A stretch of DNA of 64,000 bases, from assembly GCF_009429125.1 (NCBI RefSeq), contig NZ_CP045529.1, positions 3,472,001 to 3,536,000 of the forward strand, read 5' to 3'. Of this stretch, positions 25,343 to 33,020 are shown piece by piece. This DNA is from Luteimicrobium xylanilyticum. GTDB lineage: Bacteria > Actinomycetota > Actinomycetes > Actinomycetales > Cellulomonadaceae. Below the pieces are notes generated by a model that ran no database searches, had not been told where the DNA came from, and worked only from the letters and a program-made list of their open reading frames with translations. Numbering within the stretch: the first letter of the stretch is position 1; each line of letters begins with the position of its first letter. A program made the position numbers and the translations under genes.

Positions 25343-26107
25343 ATGCGCGTCGTCGCCCACCGAGGCAACTCGTCCGTCGCCCCCCAGAACACGCTCGCCG
25401 CGTTCGAGGCCGCCTGCCGCGTGGACGCGGACGCCGTCGAGCTCGACGTGCGGCGCACGCGGGACGGTGCGCTCGTCGTCATCCACGACCGTGACGTCGC
25501 CCGCACGACGGACGGCTCCGGGCGGGTGAAGGACCTCACGCTCGCCGAGCTGCGCGAGCTCGACGCGGGCGCCCGCTTCTCCCCCGCGTTCGCCGGTCAG
25601 CGTGTCCCCGAGCTCGGCGAGGTGCTGGACCTGGTCGCGCGCCACCGCTCCGTCGGGGTGTTCGTCGAGCTCAAGGGCCTGTGGCGGCCCGACGACGCAC
25701 GCCGGGTCGTCGACGCCGTCCAGTCCGCGGGGCTGGGCTCGCGCGCCGTCTTCCAGAGCTTCCGGCGGCGCACGGTCGCCGCGCTGCGCGACGCCGCCCC
25801 GGACCTGCCCCGCGCGCTCCTGGTGGAGCTGTGGACGCCCGACGTCGTCCGCGCCTGCCGGCATCTGGGGGTGACGGCCTGCAACCCGGCCAAGCGGCTG
25901 CTGCGCGAACGGCTGTCGCGGGTGCGCGAGCTCCACGACGCCGGCCTCGAGGTGTACCCGTGGACGCTCGACGACCCGGTCGCCTGGACCGCGGTCATGA
26001 CCGCGGGCGTCGAGGGCGTCATCACCAACCAGCCCGACCGTCTGCGCGGCTGGCTGGACGGGCGGTCGCTCCCTCCGGGAGCCGCCGGCGGCCTCGATCC
26101 CGCGTAG
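25343..26107 (+). CDS. Glycerophosphodiester phosphodiesterase
   Basis: This 254-residue TIM-barrel enzyme hydrolyses glycerophosphodiesters to glycerol-3-phosphate and an alcohol. Motifs: VVAHRGNSSVAPQNTLAAFE (catalytic His and start of metal site), VDADAVELDVRRTRDGALVV (metal Glu/Asp) and IHDRDVARTTDGSG (second His). The C-terminal barrel part ends with GVEGVITNQPDRL, typical of GDPDs. No signal peptide is visible, so it is probably cytosolic. GTGGAG precedes ATG 25343. Confidence 0.92.
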   Translation: MRVVAHRGNSSVAPQNTLAAFEAACRVDADAVELDVRRTRDGALVVIHDRDVARTTDGSGRVKDLTLAELRELDAGARFSPAFAGQRVPELGEVLDLVARHRSVGVFVELKGLWRPDDARRVVDAVQSAGLGSRAVFQSFRRRTVAALRDAAPDLPRALLVELWTPDVVRACRHLGVTACNPAKRLLRERLSRVRELHDAGLEVYPWTLDDPVAWTAVMTAGVEGVITNQPDRLRGWLDGRSLPPGAAGGLDPA

Positions 26108-26111
26108 CGGC

Positions 26112-26117
26112 GATACT
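26112..26117 (+). promoter_or_regulatory. -10-like GATACT of the 26124 gene
   Basis: Ends 6 bases before ATG 26124 and just after the GDPD stop, so the small gene may have its own leaderless promoter. Confidence 0.35.
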
Positions 26118-26123
26118 GAGACG

Positions 26124-26537
26124 ATGATCTCTCGCTCCCTCGCCCGTGCCCTGCGTGACGCGGGCGTCCGCTGGACGCCCCAGGACGGGGACCGGTTCGC
26201 GCTCGACGCGGACGGTCTCGACGAGCAGGTGTTCACGGTCTCGGACATGACGATCGAGGAGCACCACTACGACACCGGCTCGGTCCTGGGCTTCAACGGG
26301 ACCACCGAGTGGGCGCTCGACTCGGTCGCGCTCGAGGACGCGCTCTGGCTGCCCGCGGAGCACCAGCTCCGTGACCTGCTGGCGGGGACGTTCCGCTCGT
26401 TGACCCGCGCGCCGGCCGGGGCCGGCTGGACGGTCGCCGTCGTGCTCCCCGAGGGCGAGCGCACGTTCAGCGCGGACGACCCCTCGGACGCGTACGCCGA
26501 GGCGCTGCTGACCCTGGTCCGCGCGGCCGCCGCCTGA
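26124..26537 (+). CDS. Conserved hypothetical protein
   Basis: This 137-residue acidic protein has no recognised domain, no signal peptide and no membrane segment. It looks like a compact alpha/beta protein with several beta strands (QVFTVSDMTIEEHHYD, WTVAVVLPEGERTF) and a terminal helix. Codon use is like its neighbours. It lies between GDPD and galE, with 16 and 44 bp gaps. No function is proposed. Confidence 0.75.
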   Translation: MISRSLARALRDAGVRWTPQDGDRFALDADGLDEQVFTVSDMTIEEHHYDTGSVLGFNGTTEWALDSVALEDALWLPAEHQLRDLLAGTFRSLTRAPAGAGWTVAVVLPEGERTFSADDPSDAYAEALLTLVRAAAA

Positions 26538-26568
26538 GACCGGCGGACGCCGGCCGCACCCGGTCCGC

Positions 26569-26574
26569 TAGCGT
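26569..26574 (+). promoter_or_regulatory. -10-like TAGCGT of galE
   Basis: Ends 7 bases before ATG 26582; no ribosome-binding site is present. The same TAGCGT occurs in front of the 18453 and 62799 starts. Confidence 0.4.
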
Positions 26575-26581
26575 GTCAGGC

Positions 26582-27583
26582 ATGACGTGGCTCGTGACCG
26601 GCGGTGCCGGCTACATCGGATCCCATGTGGTGCGTGCGTTCGTGGAGGCGGGCATCGAGCCCGTCGTCGTGGACGACCTGTCGTCGGGGCACCGGGCGTT
26701 CGTGCCCGACGGCTCCGGGGGTGCACCCGCCGTACCGTTCGTCGAGGCCTCGATCCTCGACACGGACACGCTCGTCGCGACGATGCGCGACCACGCCGTC
26801 ACCGGCGTCGTGCACCTCGCCGGCTTCAAGTACGCGGGCGAGTCGGTCAAGCGTCCCCGCCACACCTACACGCAGAACGTCACGGGCACCGTGAGCCTGC
26901 TCGAGGCCATGGCGCGGACGGGCGTCGACCAGATCGTGTTCTCGTCGTCGGCGGCCACCTACGGCACCCCCGACGTCGACCTCGTGACCGAGCAGACCGA
27001 GACCCACCCCGAGTCGCCCTACGGCGAGTCGAAGCTCATCGGGGAGTGGCTTCTCGCCGACGAGGCCAAGGCCGCCGAGGCCACGGGGGGCGCACCGTTC
27101 CGCCACACCTCGCTGCGGTACTTCAACGTCGTCGGCTCCGGCTCCCCCGACCTGTACGACACCAGCCCCCACAACCTCTTCCCGCTGGTCCTCGACGCGC
27201 TCCTCGAGGGCCGGACTCCCCGCATCAACGGCACCGACTACCCCACGCCGGACGGCACGTGCGTGCGCGACTACGTGCACGTCGCCGACCTCGCCGTCTC
27301 GCACGTCGCGGCCGCGCAGGCGCTGGCCGCGGGCCGCGAGCTGGCGCCCGTCTACAACCTCGGCTCCGGCGACGGCGTCTCGGTGCGCCAGATCATGGAC
27401 GCGATGGCCCGCGTGACCGGCATCGACTTCACGCCCGAGACCGCACCCCGCCGCCCGGGTGACCCGGCACGCATCGTCGCGTCGGGCGAGGCGGCCGCGC
27501 GCGACCTCGACTGGAAGATGCGGCACACGCTCGACCAGATGGTCGAGTCCGCCTGGGAGGCTCGCCGGGCCCACCCCGCCTGA
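26582..27583 (+). CDS. galE: UDP-glucose 4-epimerase
   Basis: This 333-residue short-chain dehydrogenase of the extended class interconverts UDP-glucose and UDP-galactose with bound NAD+. Motifs: TGGAGYIGSHV (nucleotide-binding), SSSAATYG, the catalytic SPYGESK (YxxxK), LRYFNVVGS and CVRDYVHVADLA. Length is standard. ATG 26582 is preferred over GTG 26573 since the family begins at MTWLVTGGAGY and the -10-like element would make the mRNA leaderless. Confidence 0.95.
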   Translation: MTWLVTGGAGYIGSHVVRAFVEAGIEPVVVDDLSSGHRAFVPDGSGGAPAVPFVEASILDTDTLVATMRDHAVTGVVHLAGFKYAGESVKRPRHTYTQNVTGTVSLLEAMARTGVDQIVFSSSAATYGTPDVDLVTEQTETHPESPYGESKLIGEWLLADEAKAAEATGGAPFRHTSLRYFNVVGSGSPDLYDTSPHNLFPLVLDALLEGRTPRINGTDYPTPDGTCVRDYVHVADLAVSHVAAAQALAAGRELAPVYNLGSGDGVSVRQIMDAMARVTGIDFTPETAPRRPGDPARIVASGEAAARDLDWKMRHTLDQMVESAWEARRAHPA

Positions 27584-27604
27584 CGGCGCACCGCTGCCGG
27601 ACGG

Positions 27605-27949
27605 TCAGGCCCAGCCGAGCTCGTGGAGACGCTCGTCGTCGATGCCGAAGAAGTGCGCCACCTCGTGGACGACCGTGACCACGACCTCCTCGACGACGTC
27701 CTCGCGCGTCTCGCAGATCGCGAGCGTGGGGTTGCGGTAGATCGTGATCCGGTCGGGCAGGGCGCCCGCCGCCCACCAGGCGCCGCGCTCGGTGAGCGGC
27801 GTGCCCTCGTAGAGCCCCAGCAGCTCGGGGTCGTCGGCGGGCGCGTCGTCCTCGACGAGCACCACGACGTTGTCGATCTGGGCGGCGAGGTCGCGCGGGA
27901 TCTCGTCGAGGGCGTCCCGCACGGCGTCCTCGAACTCCTCGCGCGTCAT
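27605..27949 (-). CDS. Zincin-like metallopeptidase family protein
   Basis: This 114-residue single-domain protein of the actinobacterial minimal-zincin family carries HExxH in VVTVVHEVAHFFGIDDERLHELG, with the third ligand Asp/Glu seven residues on. PDRITIYRNP is also typical. A proteolytic role is presumed from the motif; physiological substrates are unknown. GTG 27955 and GTG 27958 are alternative starts with a GAGGAT ribosome-binding site. It converges with galE. Confidence 0.86.
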   Translation of the reverse strand: MTREEFEDAVRDALDEIPRDLAAQIDNVVVLVEDDAPADDPELLGLYEGTPLTERGAWWAAGALPDRITIYRNPTLAICETREDVVEEVVVTVVHEVAHFFGIDDERLHELGWA

Positions 27950-28013
27950 CTCCACCACGCGCCCATCCTCGCAGGAGGGACGACGCCCACGAGTCGGCCG
28001 GCGGCGGCGCCTG

Positions 28014-28019
28014 TACACT
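28014..28019 (+). promoter_or_regulatory. -10-like TACACT of tRNA-Glu
   Basis: An extended TGTACACT lies 15 bases upstream of the mature tRNA 5' end. The -35 region is not clear. Confidence 0.45.
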
Positions 28020-28034
28020 GGCCGTCGTCCCTGA

Positions 28035-28107
28035 GCCCCCATCGTCTAGCGGCCTAGGACCCCGCCCTTTCACGGCGGTAGCACGGGTTCGAATCCCGTT
28101 GGGGGTA
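28035..28107 (+). tRNA. tRNA-Glu (anticodon UUC)
   Basis: This is a 73-nt cloverleaf without encoded CCA. The acceptor GCCCCCA pairs with TGGGGGT. The anticodon stem CCGCC/GGCGG holds the loop CTTTCAC (anticodon TTC), and the T arm contains GGTTCGAATCC. It begins a cluster of three tRNAs. Confidence 0.97.
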
Positions 28108-28167
28108 CGCGAGCGGTCGGCCGACCGAGCATCGAGACCGGATTTCGGGATCGGCGCTCCGGTGGGA

Positions 28168-28173
28168 TACGAT
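28168..28173 (+). promoter_or_regulatory. -10-like TACGAT of tRNA-Asp
   Basis: It lies 35 bases upstream of tRNA-Asp, in the 101-bp spacer after tRNA-Glu, so tRNA-Asp and tRNA-Phe may have a separate promoter. Confidence 0.4.
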
Positions 28174-28208
28174 CCTCTCGGTTCGCTTCACGGAGCGGAT
28201 CACCACCA

Positions 28209-28282
28209 GGCCCTGTAGCGCAGTTGGTTAGCGCGCCGCCCTGTCACGGCGGAGGTCGCGGGTTCAAGTCCCGTCAGGGTCG
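28209..28282 (+). tRNA. tRNA-Asp (anticodon GUC)
   Basis: This is a 74-nt cloverleaf. The acceptor GGCCCTG pairs with CAGGGTC, with one G-U wobble. The anticodon stem CCGCC/GGCGG holds the loop CTGTCAC, and the T arm contains GGTTCAAGTCC. No CCA is encoded. Confidence 0.97.
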
Positions 28283-28336
28283 CTCGACAGCGACACCCGG
28301 TCACGTCGAAACGACGCGGTCGGGTGTTTCCGTCAG

Positions 28337-28409
28337 GGCTCTGTAGCTCAGTTGGTAGAGCGTTCGACTGAAAATCGAAAGGTCACCGGATCGACGCCGG
28401 TCGGAGCCA
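28337..28409 (+). tRNA. tRNA-Phe (anticodon GAA)
   Basis: This is a 73-nt cloverleaf. The acceptor GGCTCTG pairs with CGGAGCC. The stem TTCGA/TCGAA holds the loop CTGAAAA. The T loop reads GGATCGACGCC, with GATCGAC in place of the common GTTCGAA. A strong hairpin follows 5 bases later. Confidence 0.96.
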
Positions 28410-28414
28410 CCGCA

Positions 28415-28448
28415 GAAGGACCCTCGGGACTCGTCCCGAGGGTCCTTC
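28415..28448 (+). terminator. Terminator after the tRNA cluster
   Basis: The 16-base arms GAAGGACCCTCGGGAC and GTCCCGAGGGTCCTTC are exact complements around TC. It follows tRNA-Phe by 5 bases and has no T-run, as is common in Actinobacteria. Confidence 0.85.
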
Positions 28449-28589
28449 GCCGTCTCCGGGACCGAACACCGGCCGACCCTGCCACCAGCCTCCTTACCCT
28501 GCACCCGACCTGCGCACTCGATAGTCTCGGAGGGGGCCCGGAGCGTCGTCGACCTCACGACGACACCGGGCCACGGAGAGGGAGGACGC

Positions 28590-29006
28590 ATGAGCGACTG
28601 GGACGACGGTCGGCCCGCCTCGGAACAGCGACCGTCGCTCGGGCGGCTCGTCGAGAAGGCCGCCGAGCAGGTCACCCGCATCGCACGCACCGAGATCGAG
28701 CTCGCCAAGGCGCAGCTCGTCGAGAAGGCCAAGAACGCCGGGATCGGCATCGCTCTGCTCGTCGTGGCGGGCATCCTCGGCTTCTTCATCCTCGTCTACC
28801 TGGTCTTCGCCGGGTATCTCGGGCTCAACCACGTCTTCGTGGACTGGCTCGCCGCGCTCCTCACGGCCGCGGGACTTCTGATCATCGTCGGCGTGCTCGC
28901 GTTCGTGGGCGTCAAGGCGCTCCAGCGGGGCGTCCCGAAGACCGACGAGACCGTGGAGAGCCTCAAGCAGGACGTCGCCGCGCTCAAGGGAGGTGGTGCC
29001 CGATGA
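28590..29006 (+). CDS. Actinobacterial Holin-X family membrane protein
   Basis: This 138-residue protein has an amphipathic N-terminal helix (residues ~15-50) and two membrane spans (about 51-75 and 85-108). A short charged tail follows. It matches the actinobacterial holin-X/phage-holin-like family. Despite the name these are chromosomal envelope proteins, not lysis genes; their function is unclear. GGGAGGA precedes ATG 28590 and a TAGTCT at 28522 may be its -10. It overlaps the DUF3618 gene by ATGA. Confidence 0.88.
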   Translation: MSDWDDGRPASEQRPSLGRLVEKAAEQVTRIARTEIELAKAQLVEKAKNAGIGIALLVVAGILGFFILVYLVFAGYLGLNHVFVDWLAALLTAAGLLIIVGVLAFVGVKALQRGVPKTDETVESLKQDVAALKGGGAR

Positions 29007-29278
29007 GCACCAAGGAGACCCAGCTCCAGGAGGAGCTCGCCCAGGCCCGCGCCGAGCTCGCGAGCACCGTCGACGAGCTGTCGGGGCACCTCGACCCTCG
29101 TGCCCAGGCGTCGCGCTTCGCCGCGTCGACCAAGCAGGCGGCCACGGACACCGCCGGCCTCTTCACGGGGGACGGCATGCCCCGCCAAGAGCACCGCGCG
29201 CGGAACGTCAAGGTGCTCGTCGGGGCCGGAGTCGCGGTCCTCGCGCTGGGCCTCCGGGCGGTCCTGCGCAAGCGCTAG
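29003..29278 (+). CDS. DUF3618 family protein
   Basis: This 91-residue protein has an N-terminal coiled-coil/helical region (LQEELAQARAELASTVDELSG) typical of DUF3618, ending in one C-terminal membrane span (VLVGAGVAVLALGLRAVL, residues ~70-87) followed by Arg/Lys. It is translationally coupled to the holin-X gene; this pair is common in Actinobacteria and is thought to act at the envelope. No enzymatic motif is present. Confidence 0.9.
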   Translation: MSTKETQLQEELAQARAELASTVDELSGHLDPRAQASRFAASTKQAATDTAGLFTGDGMPRQEHRARNVKVLVGAGVAVLALGLRAVLRKR

Positions 29279-29289
29279 TCGCGTCCGAA

Positions 29290-29318
29290 GCGTTCCCCGG
29301 CGTGCCGCCGGGGAACGC
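29290..29318. terminator. Convergent bidirectional terminator
   Basis: GCGTTCCCCGGC and GCCGGGGAACGC form a perfect 12-bp stem with loop GTGCC, between the DUF3618 stop and the bldC stop. Confidence 0.85.
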
Positions 29319-29330
29319 TGCTCTGCGCCG

Positions 29331-29552
29331 TCAGTCCTTCTTCGCGTCGTCGTCCGAAGTCGTCGCGGCGCCGAGCAGCGCCCGCACCTCCGCCTCGGGA
29401 TAGCGACGGTGGCCGCCGAGCGTCCGGATGTAGGAGAGCTTCCCCGCCTTGGCCCACCGGGTGACCGTCTTCGGGTCGACGCGGAAGAGGCTCGCGACCT
29501 CGGCCGGGGTCAGGAGGACCTCGGGCTCACCCTGCATGCCGTGTGCAGTCAT
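29331..29552 (-). CDS. bldC: Developmental regulator BldC (MerR-like DNA-binding)
   Basis: This 73-residue winged-helix protein is nearly the length of Streptomyces BldC. The segments LLTPAEVASLFRVDPKTVTR, WAKAGKLSYIRTLGGHRRYP and EAEVRALLG match it almost throughout. In Streptomyces BldC binds direct repeats cooperatively and times the onset of development; in non-sporulating actinobacteria its targets are not known. GGAGGTGGAG lies upstream of ATG 29552. It is divergent from DUF3073 across a 386-bp intergenic region. Confidence 0.95.
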   Translation of the reverse strand: MTAHGMQGEPEVLLTPAEVASLFRVDPKTVTRWAKAGKLSYIRTLGGHRRYPEAEVRALLGAATTSDDDAKKD

Positions 29553-29938
29553 GCTCCACCTCCACTGGGCGCCGCACGGCCCGGCGGGGTGCCGGGCGCC
29601 CTCTGCACGACGCCACATGTCCCTTCCATGATGACAGTCCGCGCAAAGTCGACTACTCGGGCGATGGGTGAAATGAGGCGAGAGGCCGCGAGCGGGAGGA
29701 ACGGCGCGCGTGCGTGATGTCGGACACGTCGAGCGCCCCTGGACGCCCGCCGCCGGGGCTGTTCCGGGGCGGACAGCCCCCTCCGGAGGGCTCTCGGCGC
29801 GACCCGCCCGGCCCGCGAGTGGTCGTAACCGCCTCCGAGCATGTACCGTTGTGCACTGGAACAGACGAGACATCACCAGGGCCGCACGCGTTTTGCGCGT
29901 CGCCTGCCCTGGCTTTCACGTTGAGGGGGTCGAGCCAT
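29553..29938. promoter_or_regulatory. Divergent intergenic region of bldC and DUF3073
   Basis: There is no gene in these 386 bases. A -10-like TACCGT at 29844-29849 probably serves DUF3073, giving a leader of about 80 nt before ATG 29939. For bldC no clear promoter is seen. BldC is autoregulated in Streptomyces, so operator-like direct repeats may be here but are not obvious by eye. Confidence 0.5.
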
Positions 29939-30139
29939 ATGGGACGCGGCCGTCAGAAGGCGAAGCAGACCAAGGTCGCTCGCCGATTGAAGTACTACAG
30001 CCCCGACACGAACTACCACGCGCTCGAACGCGAGCTCGGCGGAAGTTCGTCGCACACCGACGTCGCCACCGACTCGAGGCTCGAGTCGAACGACGACGAG
30101 TTCCAGGATCGCTATAACGACTGGAACGACGAGCGCTGA
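29939..30139 (+). CDS. DUF3073 family protein
   Basis: This 66-residue charged protein begins MGRGRQKAKQTKVARRLKYY and ends in an acidic stretch (SNDDEFQDRYNDWNDER), which is the whole DUF3073 family pattern. It is found almost only in Actinobacteria next to purM. The basic head and acidic tail suggest nucleic-acid or ribosome association, but no function is established. Confidence 0.95.
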   Translation: MGRGRQKAKQTKVARRLKYYSPDTNYHALERELGGSSSHTDVATDSRLESNDDEFQDRYNDWNDER

Positions 30140-30194
30140 CGTCTCCGTCGGGTGATGCCGCCCGCCTGCCGGCGTGCGGCATCACCCCGGGGTC

Positions 30195-31304
30195 TCAGCC
30201 CCGGTAGCTCCCCACCATGCGCACCGCGCCCGCGTGGACTCCCTTGGTGCCGGTGACGAGGTCCTCACCGATCGACGTCGACGGGTCGTGCTGCTCGACT
30301 GTTCCCAGCACCCAGGCCGGCAGCCCCAGCGCCTCGCACCGCGCGAGCGCCGCGTCGACGCCCTCGGCCCCGACGATCGCGACCATGCCCACGCCCAGGT
30401 TCAGGGTGTTCTCGAGGTCGCGCTGCGGCACCTTCCCGAGGTCCCGCACGGCGCGGAACACGGCGGGCACCTCCCAGGACGCCCGGTCGACCGTCGCGAC
30501 GGTCCCCGCCGGAAGGACGCGCGCCAGGTTCGCCGCGAGCCCTCCCCCGGTGACGTGGGTGAACCCGTGGACCTGGGCCGCGTCGTCGGCGGCCAGCGCG
30601 AGGCAGTCGCTCGCGTAGACGCGCGTGGGGGTGAGCAGCTCCTCGCCGAGCGTCCGGCCGAACTCGTCCACGTGGCGGTCGAGCTCCCAGCCCGCGTGCT
30701 TGACGACGGCGCGCACCAGCGAGAAGCCGTTCGAGTGCAGGCCCGACGACGCGAGCCCGATGAGCACGTCACCGGGACGCACCCGGTCGGGACCGAGGAG
30801 GGCGTCCGCCTCGACGACGCCCGTCGCGGCGCCCGCGACGTCGTACTCGTCGGGGCCGAGCAGGCCCGGGTGCTCGGCAGTCTCGCCGCCGACGAGCGCC
30901 GTCCCGGCCACCTCGCACGCGGCCGCGATGCCGCGGACGACGTCGGCGATCCGCTCGGGCACGACCTTGCCGCACGCGATGTAGTCCGTCATGAAGAGGG
31001 GCTTCGCGCCCACCACGACGATGTCGTCGACGACCATGCCGACGAGGTCGAAGCCGATCGTGTCGTGCACGTCGAGGGCCTGCGCGATCGCGACCTTCGT
31101 GCCCACGCCGTCGGTCGACGTCGCGAGCAGCGGGTGCCGGTAGCGGGTGAGCGCCGCCGCGTCGTACAGGCCCGCGAACCCGCCGACGCCCCCGAGCACC
31201 TCGGGGCCGTGCGTGCGCCGCACCGCGTCCTTCATGAGCTCGACGGCCTTGTCGCCGGCCTCCGTGTCGACGCCCGCGGCGGCGTAGGTCAGACCATCGG
31301 TCAC
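30195..31304 (-). CDS. purM: Phosphoribosylformylglycinamidine cyclo-ligase
   Basis: This 369-residue AIR synthetase performs the fifth step of purine synthesis (FGAM plus ATP to AIR). Motifs: TYAAAGVDTEAGDKAVELMK, PLLATSTDGVGTKVAIA (ATP-binding), DLVGMVVDDIVVVGAKPLF, ALVGGETAEHPG, GLASSGLHSNGFSLVR and HVTGGGLAANL. GTG 31304 is the family start. It lies 55 bp downstream of purF and is probably co-transcribed. No PurR or guanine riboswitch is recognisable upstream. Confidence 0.97.
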   Translation of the reverse strand: MTDGLTYAAAGVDTEAGDKAVELMKDAVRRTHGPEVLGGVGGFAGLYDAAALTRYRHPLLATSTDGVGTKVAIAQALDVHDTIGFDLVGMVVDDIVVVGAKPLFMTDYIACGKVVPERIADVVRGIAAACEVAGTALVGGETAEHPGLLGPDEYDVAGAATGVVEADALLGPDRVRPGDVLIGLASSGLHSNGFSLVRAVVKHAGWELDRHVDEFGRTLGEELLTPTRVYASDCLALAADDAAQVHGFTHVTGGGLAANLARVLPAGTVATVDRASWEVPAVFRAVRDLGKVPQRDLENTLNLGVGMVAIVGAEGVDAALARCEALGLPAWVLGTVEQHDPSTSIGEDLVTGTKGVHAGAVRMVGSYRG

Positions 31305-31359
31305 AGGGGATCTCCAGGGGTGTGTCAGGGTGTGGCTTGCCGTGGCACGGGGCCGCAGG

Positions 31360-32907
31360 TCACGGGTGGTCGAGCGCGTTCGCGCCGCCTGCGCCCACGG
31401 ACAACGACAGGAGGCCGTCCTCCGGGGCGCCGAGGGGCAGCGTCTCCTGCTCGAGCAGGTGCTTGCCGAGCTGGTCGGCGGGGGGCAGCTCGATCGGGTA
31501 GTGCCCGCTGAAGCAGGCCGTGCAGAGCTGGCTCGAGGGCTGCTCGGTGGCGGCGATCAGCCCCTCCATCGAGATGTAGCCGAGCGAGTCGGCGCCCAGG
31601 GACGCCGCGATCTCGTCGGCGCTCAGCCCGTTCGCGATGAGCTCGGCGCGCGACGCGAAGTCGATGCCGTAGAAGCACGGCCACTTCACGGGCGGGGAGC
31701 TGATCCGCACGTGGACCTCGGCGGCGCCCGCCTCGCGGAGCATCCGGACGAGGGCGCGCTGCGTGTTGCCTCGCACGATCGAGTCGTCCACGACGACGAG
31801 GCGCTTGCCGCGGATGACCTCGCGCAGCGGGTTGAGCTTGAGCCGGATGCCGAGCTGCCGGAGCGTGTCCGACGGCTGGATGAAGGTGCGGCCCACGTAG
31901 GCGTTCTTCGTCAGGCCCTGCCCGAACGGGATGCCCGACTCCTGCGCGTACCCGACCGCGGCCGGCGTGCCCGACTCGGGGACCGGGATGACGAGGTCCG
32001 CCTCGACGGGGTGCTCGCGGGCGAGCTCGCGGCCCATCTCGACGCGGCTCGCGTGCACCGACCGGCCGTTGATCGACGTGTCGGGGCGCGCCAGGTAGAC
32101 GTACTCGAAGATGCAGCCCGCGCGCTCCACCTCGGCGAACTTGGTCGACCGGAGACCGTCGGCGTCGATGGCGATGAGCTCGCCCGGCTCGACCTCGCGC
32201 ACGTAGGACGCGCCCACGATGTCGAGGGCCGGCGTCTCCGACGCGACGACCCAGCCGCGCTCCAGCCGCCCCAGCACCAGCGGGCGGACGCCCTGCGGGT
32301 CGCGCGCCGCGTACAGGGTGCGCTCGTCCATGAAGACCAGGCTGAACGCGCCGCGCAGGCGCGGGAGCACCTCGAGCGCCGTCGCCTCGAGCGTGTGGTC
32401 CTGGTCACCGGCGAAGAGCGCCGTCACCAGGGCGGTGTCCGTGGTGTTGCCCCGCGCGAGCTCTCCCCGGCGCTGCGCGCCGTACCGCTCCGCGACGAGG
32501 TTCACCAGCTCCGCGGTGTTCGTCAGGTTGCCGTTGTGGCCGAGGGCGACCGTGCCCGACGCCGTCGGGCCCAGCGTGGGTTGCGCGTTCTCCCAGGTCA
32601 CCCCGCCCGTCGTCGAGTAGCGGCAGTGCCCGACGGCGATGTGCCCCGTGAGCGCGTTGAGCGCGGTCTCGTCGAAGACCTGGGAGACGAGGCCCATGTC
32701 CTTGTAGACGAGGATCTGCTCACCGTTGCTGGTCGCGATGCCCGCCGACTCCTGGCCGCGGTGCTGCAGCGCGTAGAGACCGAAGTAGGCGAGCTTGGCG
32801 ACCTCTTCGCCGGGTGCCCAGACACCGAAGACCCCGCAAGCATCCTGCGGGCCCTTCTCGCCTGGCATCAGATCGTGGTTGAGACGTCCATCTCCGCGGG
32901 GGGCCAC
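31360..32907 (-). CDS. purF: Amidophosphoribosyltransferase
   Basis: This 515-residue enzyme catalyses the first step of purine synthesis: PRPP and glutamine give phosphoribosylamine. The N-terminal Ntn glutaminase domain has its nucleophile at CGVFGVWAPG, preceded by a ~23-residue propeptide (MAPRGDGRLNHDLMPGEKGP). RYSTTGGVTWENAQP and GHNGNLTN are also present. The C-terminal PRTase domain shows the PRPP loop RLVVVDDSIVRGNTQ. Late cysteines (PCFYG, LCTACFSG) suggest an oxygen-sensitive 4Fe-4S cluster as in the Bacillus enzyme. GTG 32907 fits the actinobacterial family start. Confidence 0.97.
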   Translation of the reverse strand: MAPRGDGRLNHDLMPGEKGPQDACGVFGVWAPGEEVAKLAYFGLYALQHRGQESAGIATSNGEQILVYKDMGLVSQVFDETALNALTGHIAVGHCRYSTTGGVTWENAQPTLGPTASGTVALGHNGNLTNTAELVNLVAERYGAQRRGELARGNTTDTALVTALFAGDQDHTLEATALEVLPRLRGAFSLVFMDERTLYAARDPQGVRPLVLGRLERGWVVASETPALDIVGASYVREVEPGELIAIDADGLRSTKFAEVERAGCIFEYVYLARPDTSINGRSVHASRVEMGRELAREHPVEADLVIPVPESGTPAAVGYAQESGIPFGQGLTKNAYVGRTFIQPSDTLRQLGIRLKLNPLREVIRGKRLVVVDDSIVRGNTQRALVRMLREAGAAEVHVRISSPPVKWPCFYGIDFASRAELIANGLSADEIAASLGADSLGYISMEGLIAATEQPSSQLCTACFSGHYPIELPPADQLGKHLLEQETLPLGAPEDGLLSLSVGAGGANALDHP

Positions 32908-32950
32908 GTATCAAGTGTGACACAGCAGATGTGAAGGACCTCGACGCGTT

Positions 32951-33006
32951 GTGGGCATGCGTTCGGCTGCCTCCGGGGCGTCCGGAGCAGCAGAACGCAT
33001 GCCCAC
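32951..33006 (-). terminator. Long two-part hairpin after the 5'-nucleotidase gene
   Basis: GTGGGCATGCGTTC and GAACGCATGCCCAC form a perfect 14-bp outer stem. Inside is a second stem (GCTGCCTCCGG with CCGGAGCAGC, one bulge). It lies directly after the nucleotidase stop and upstream of purF. There is no T-run. Confidence 0.75.
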
Positions 33007-33020
33007 CGCGGTGGTGGCGG

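Noticed and set aside
28590-29278. Prophage signal from a holin-like gene
   Set aside because: Holin-X/DUF3618 pairs are normal chromosomal actinobacterial genes; no phage structural, integrase or lysin gene is nearby. The tRNA genes beside it show no att-like duplication.
31305-33020. Purine riboswitch or leader upstream of purM/purF
   Set aside because: No purine, PRPP or ppGpp aptamer-like conserved core could be recognised in the 55-bp and 113-bp gaps.
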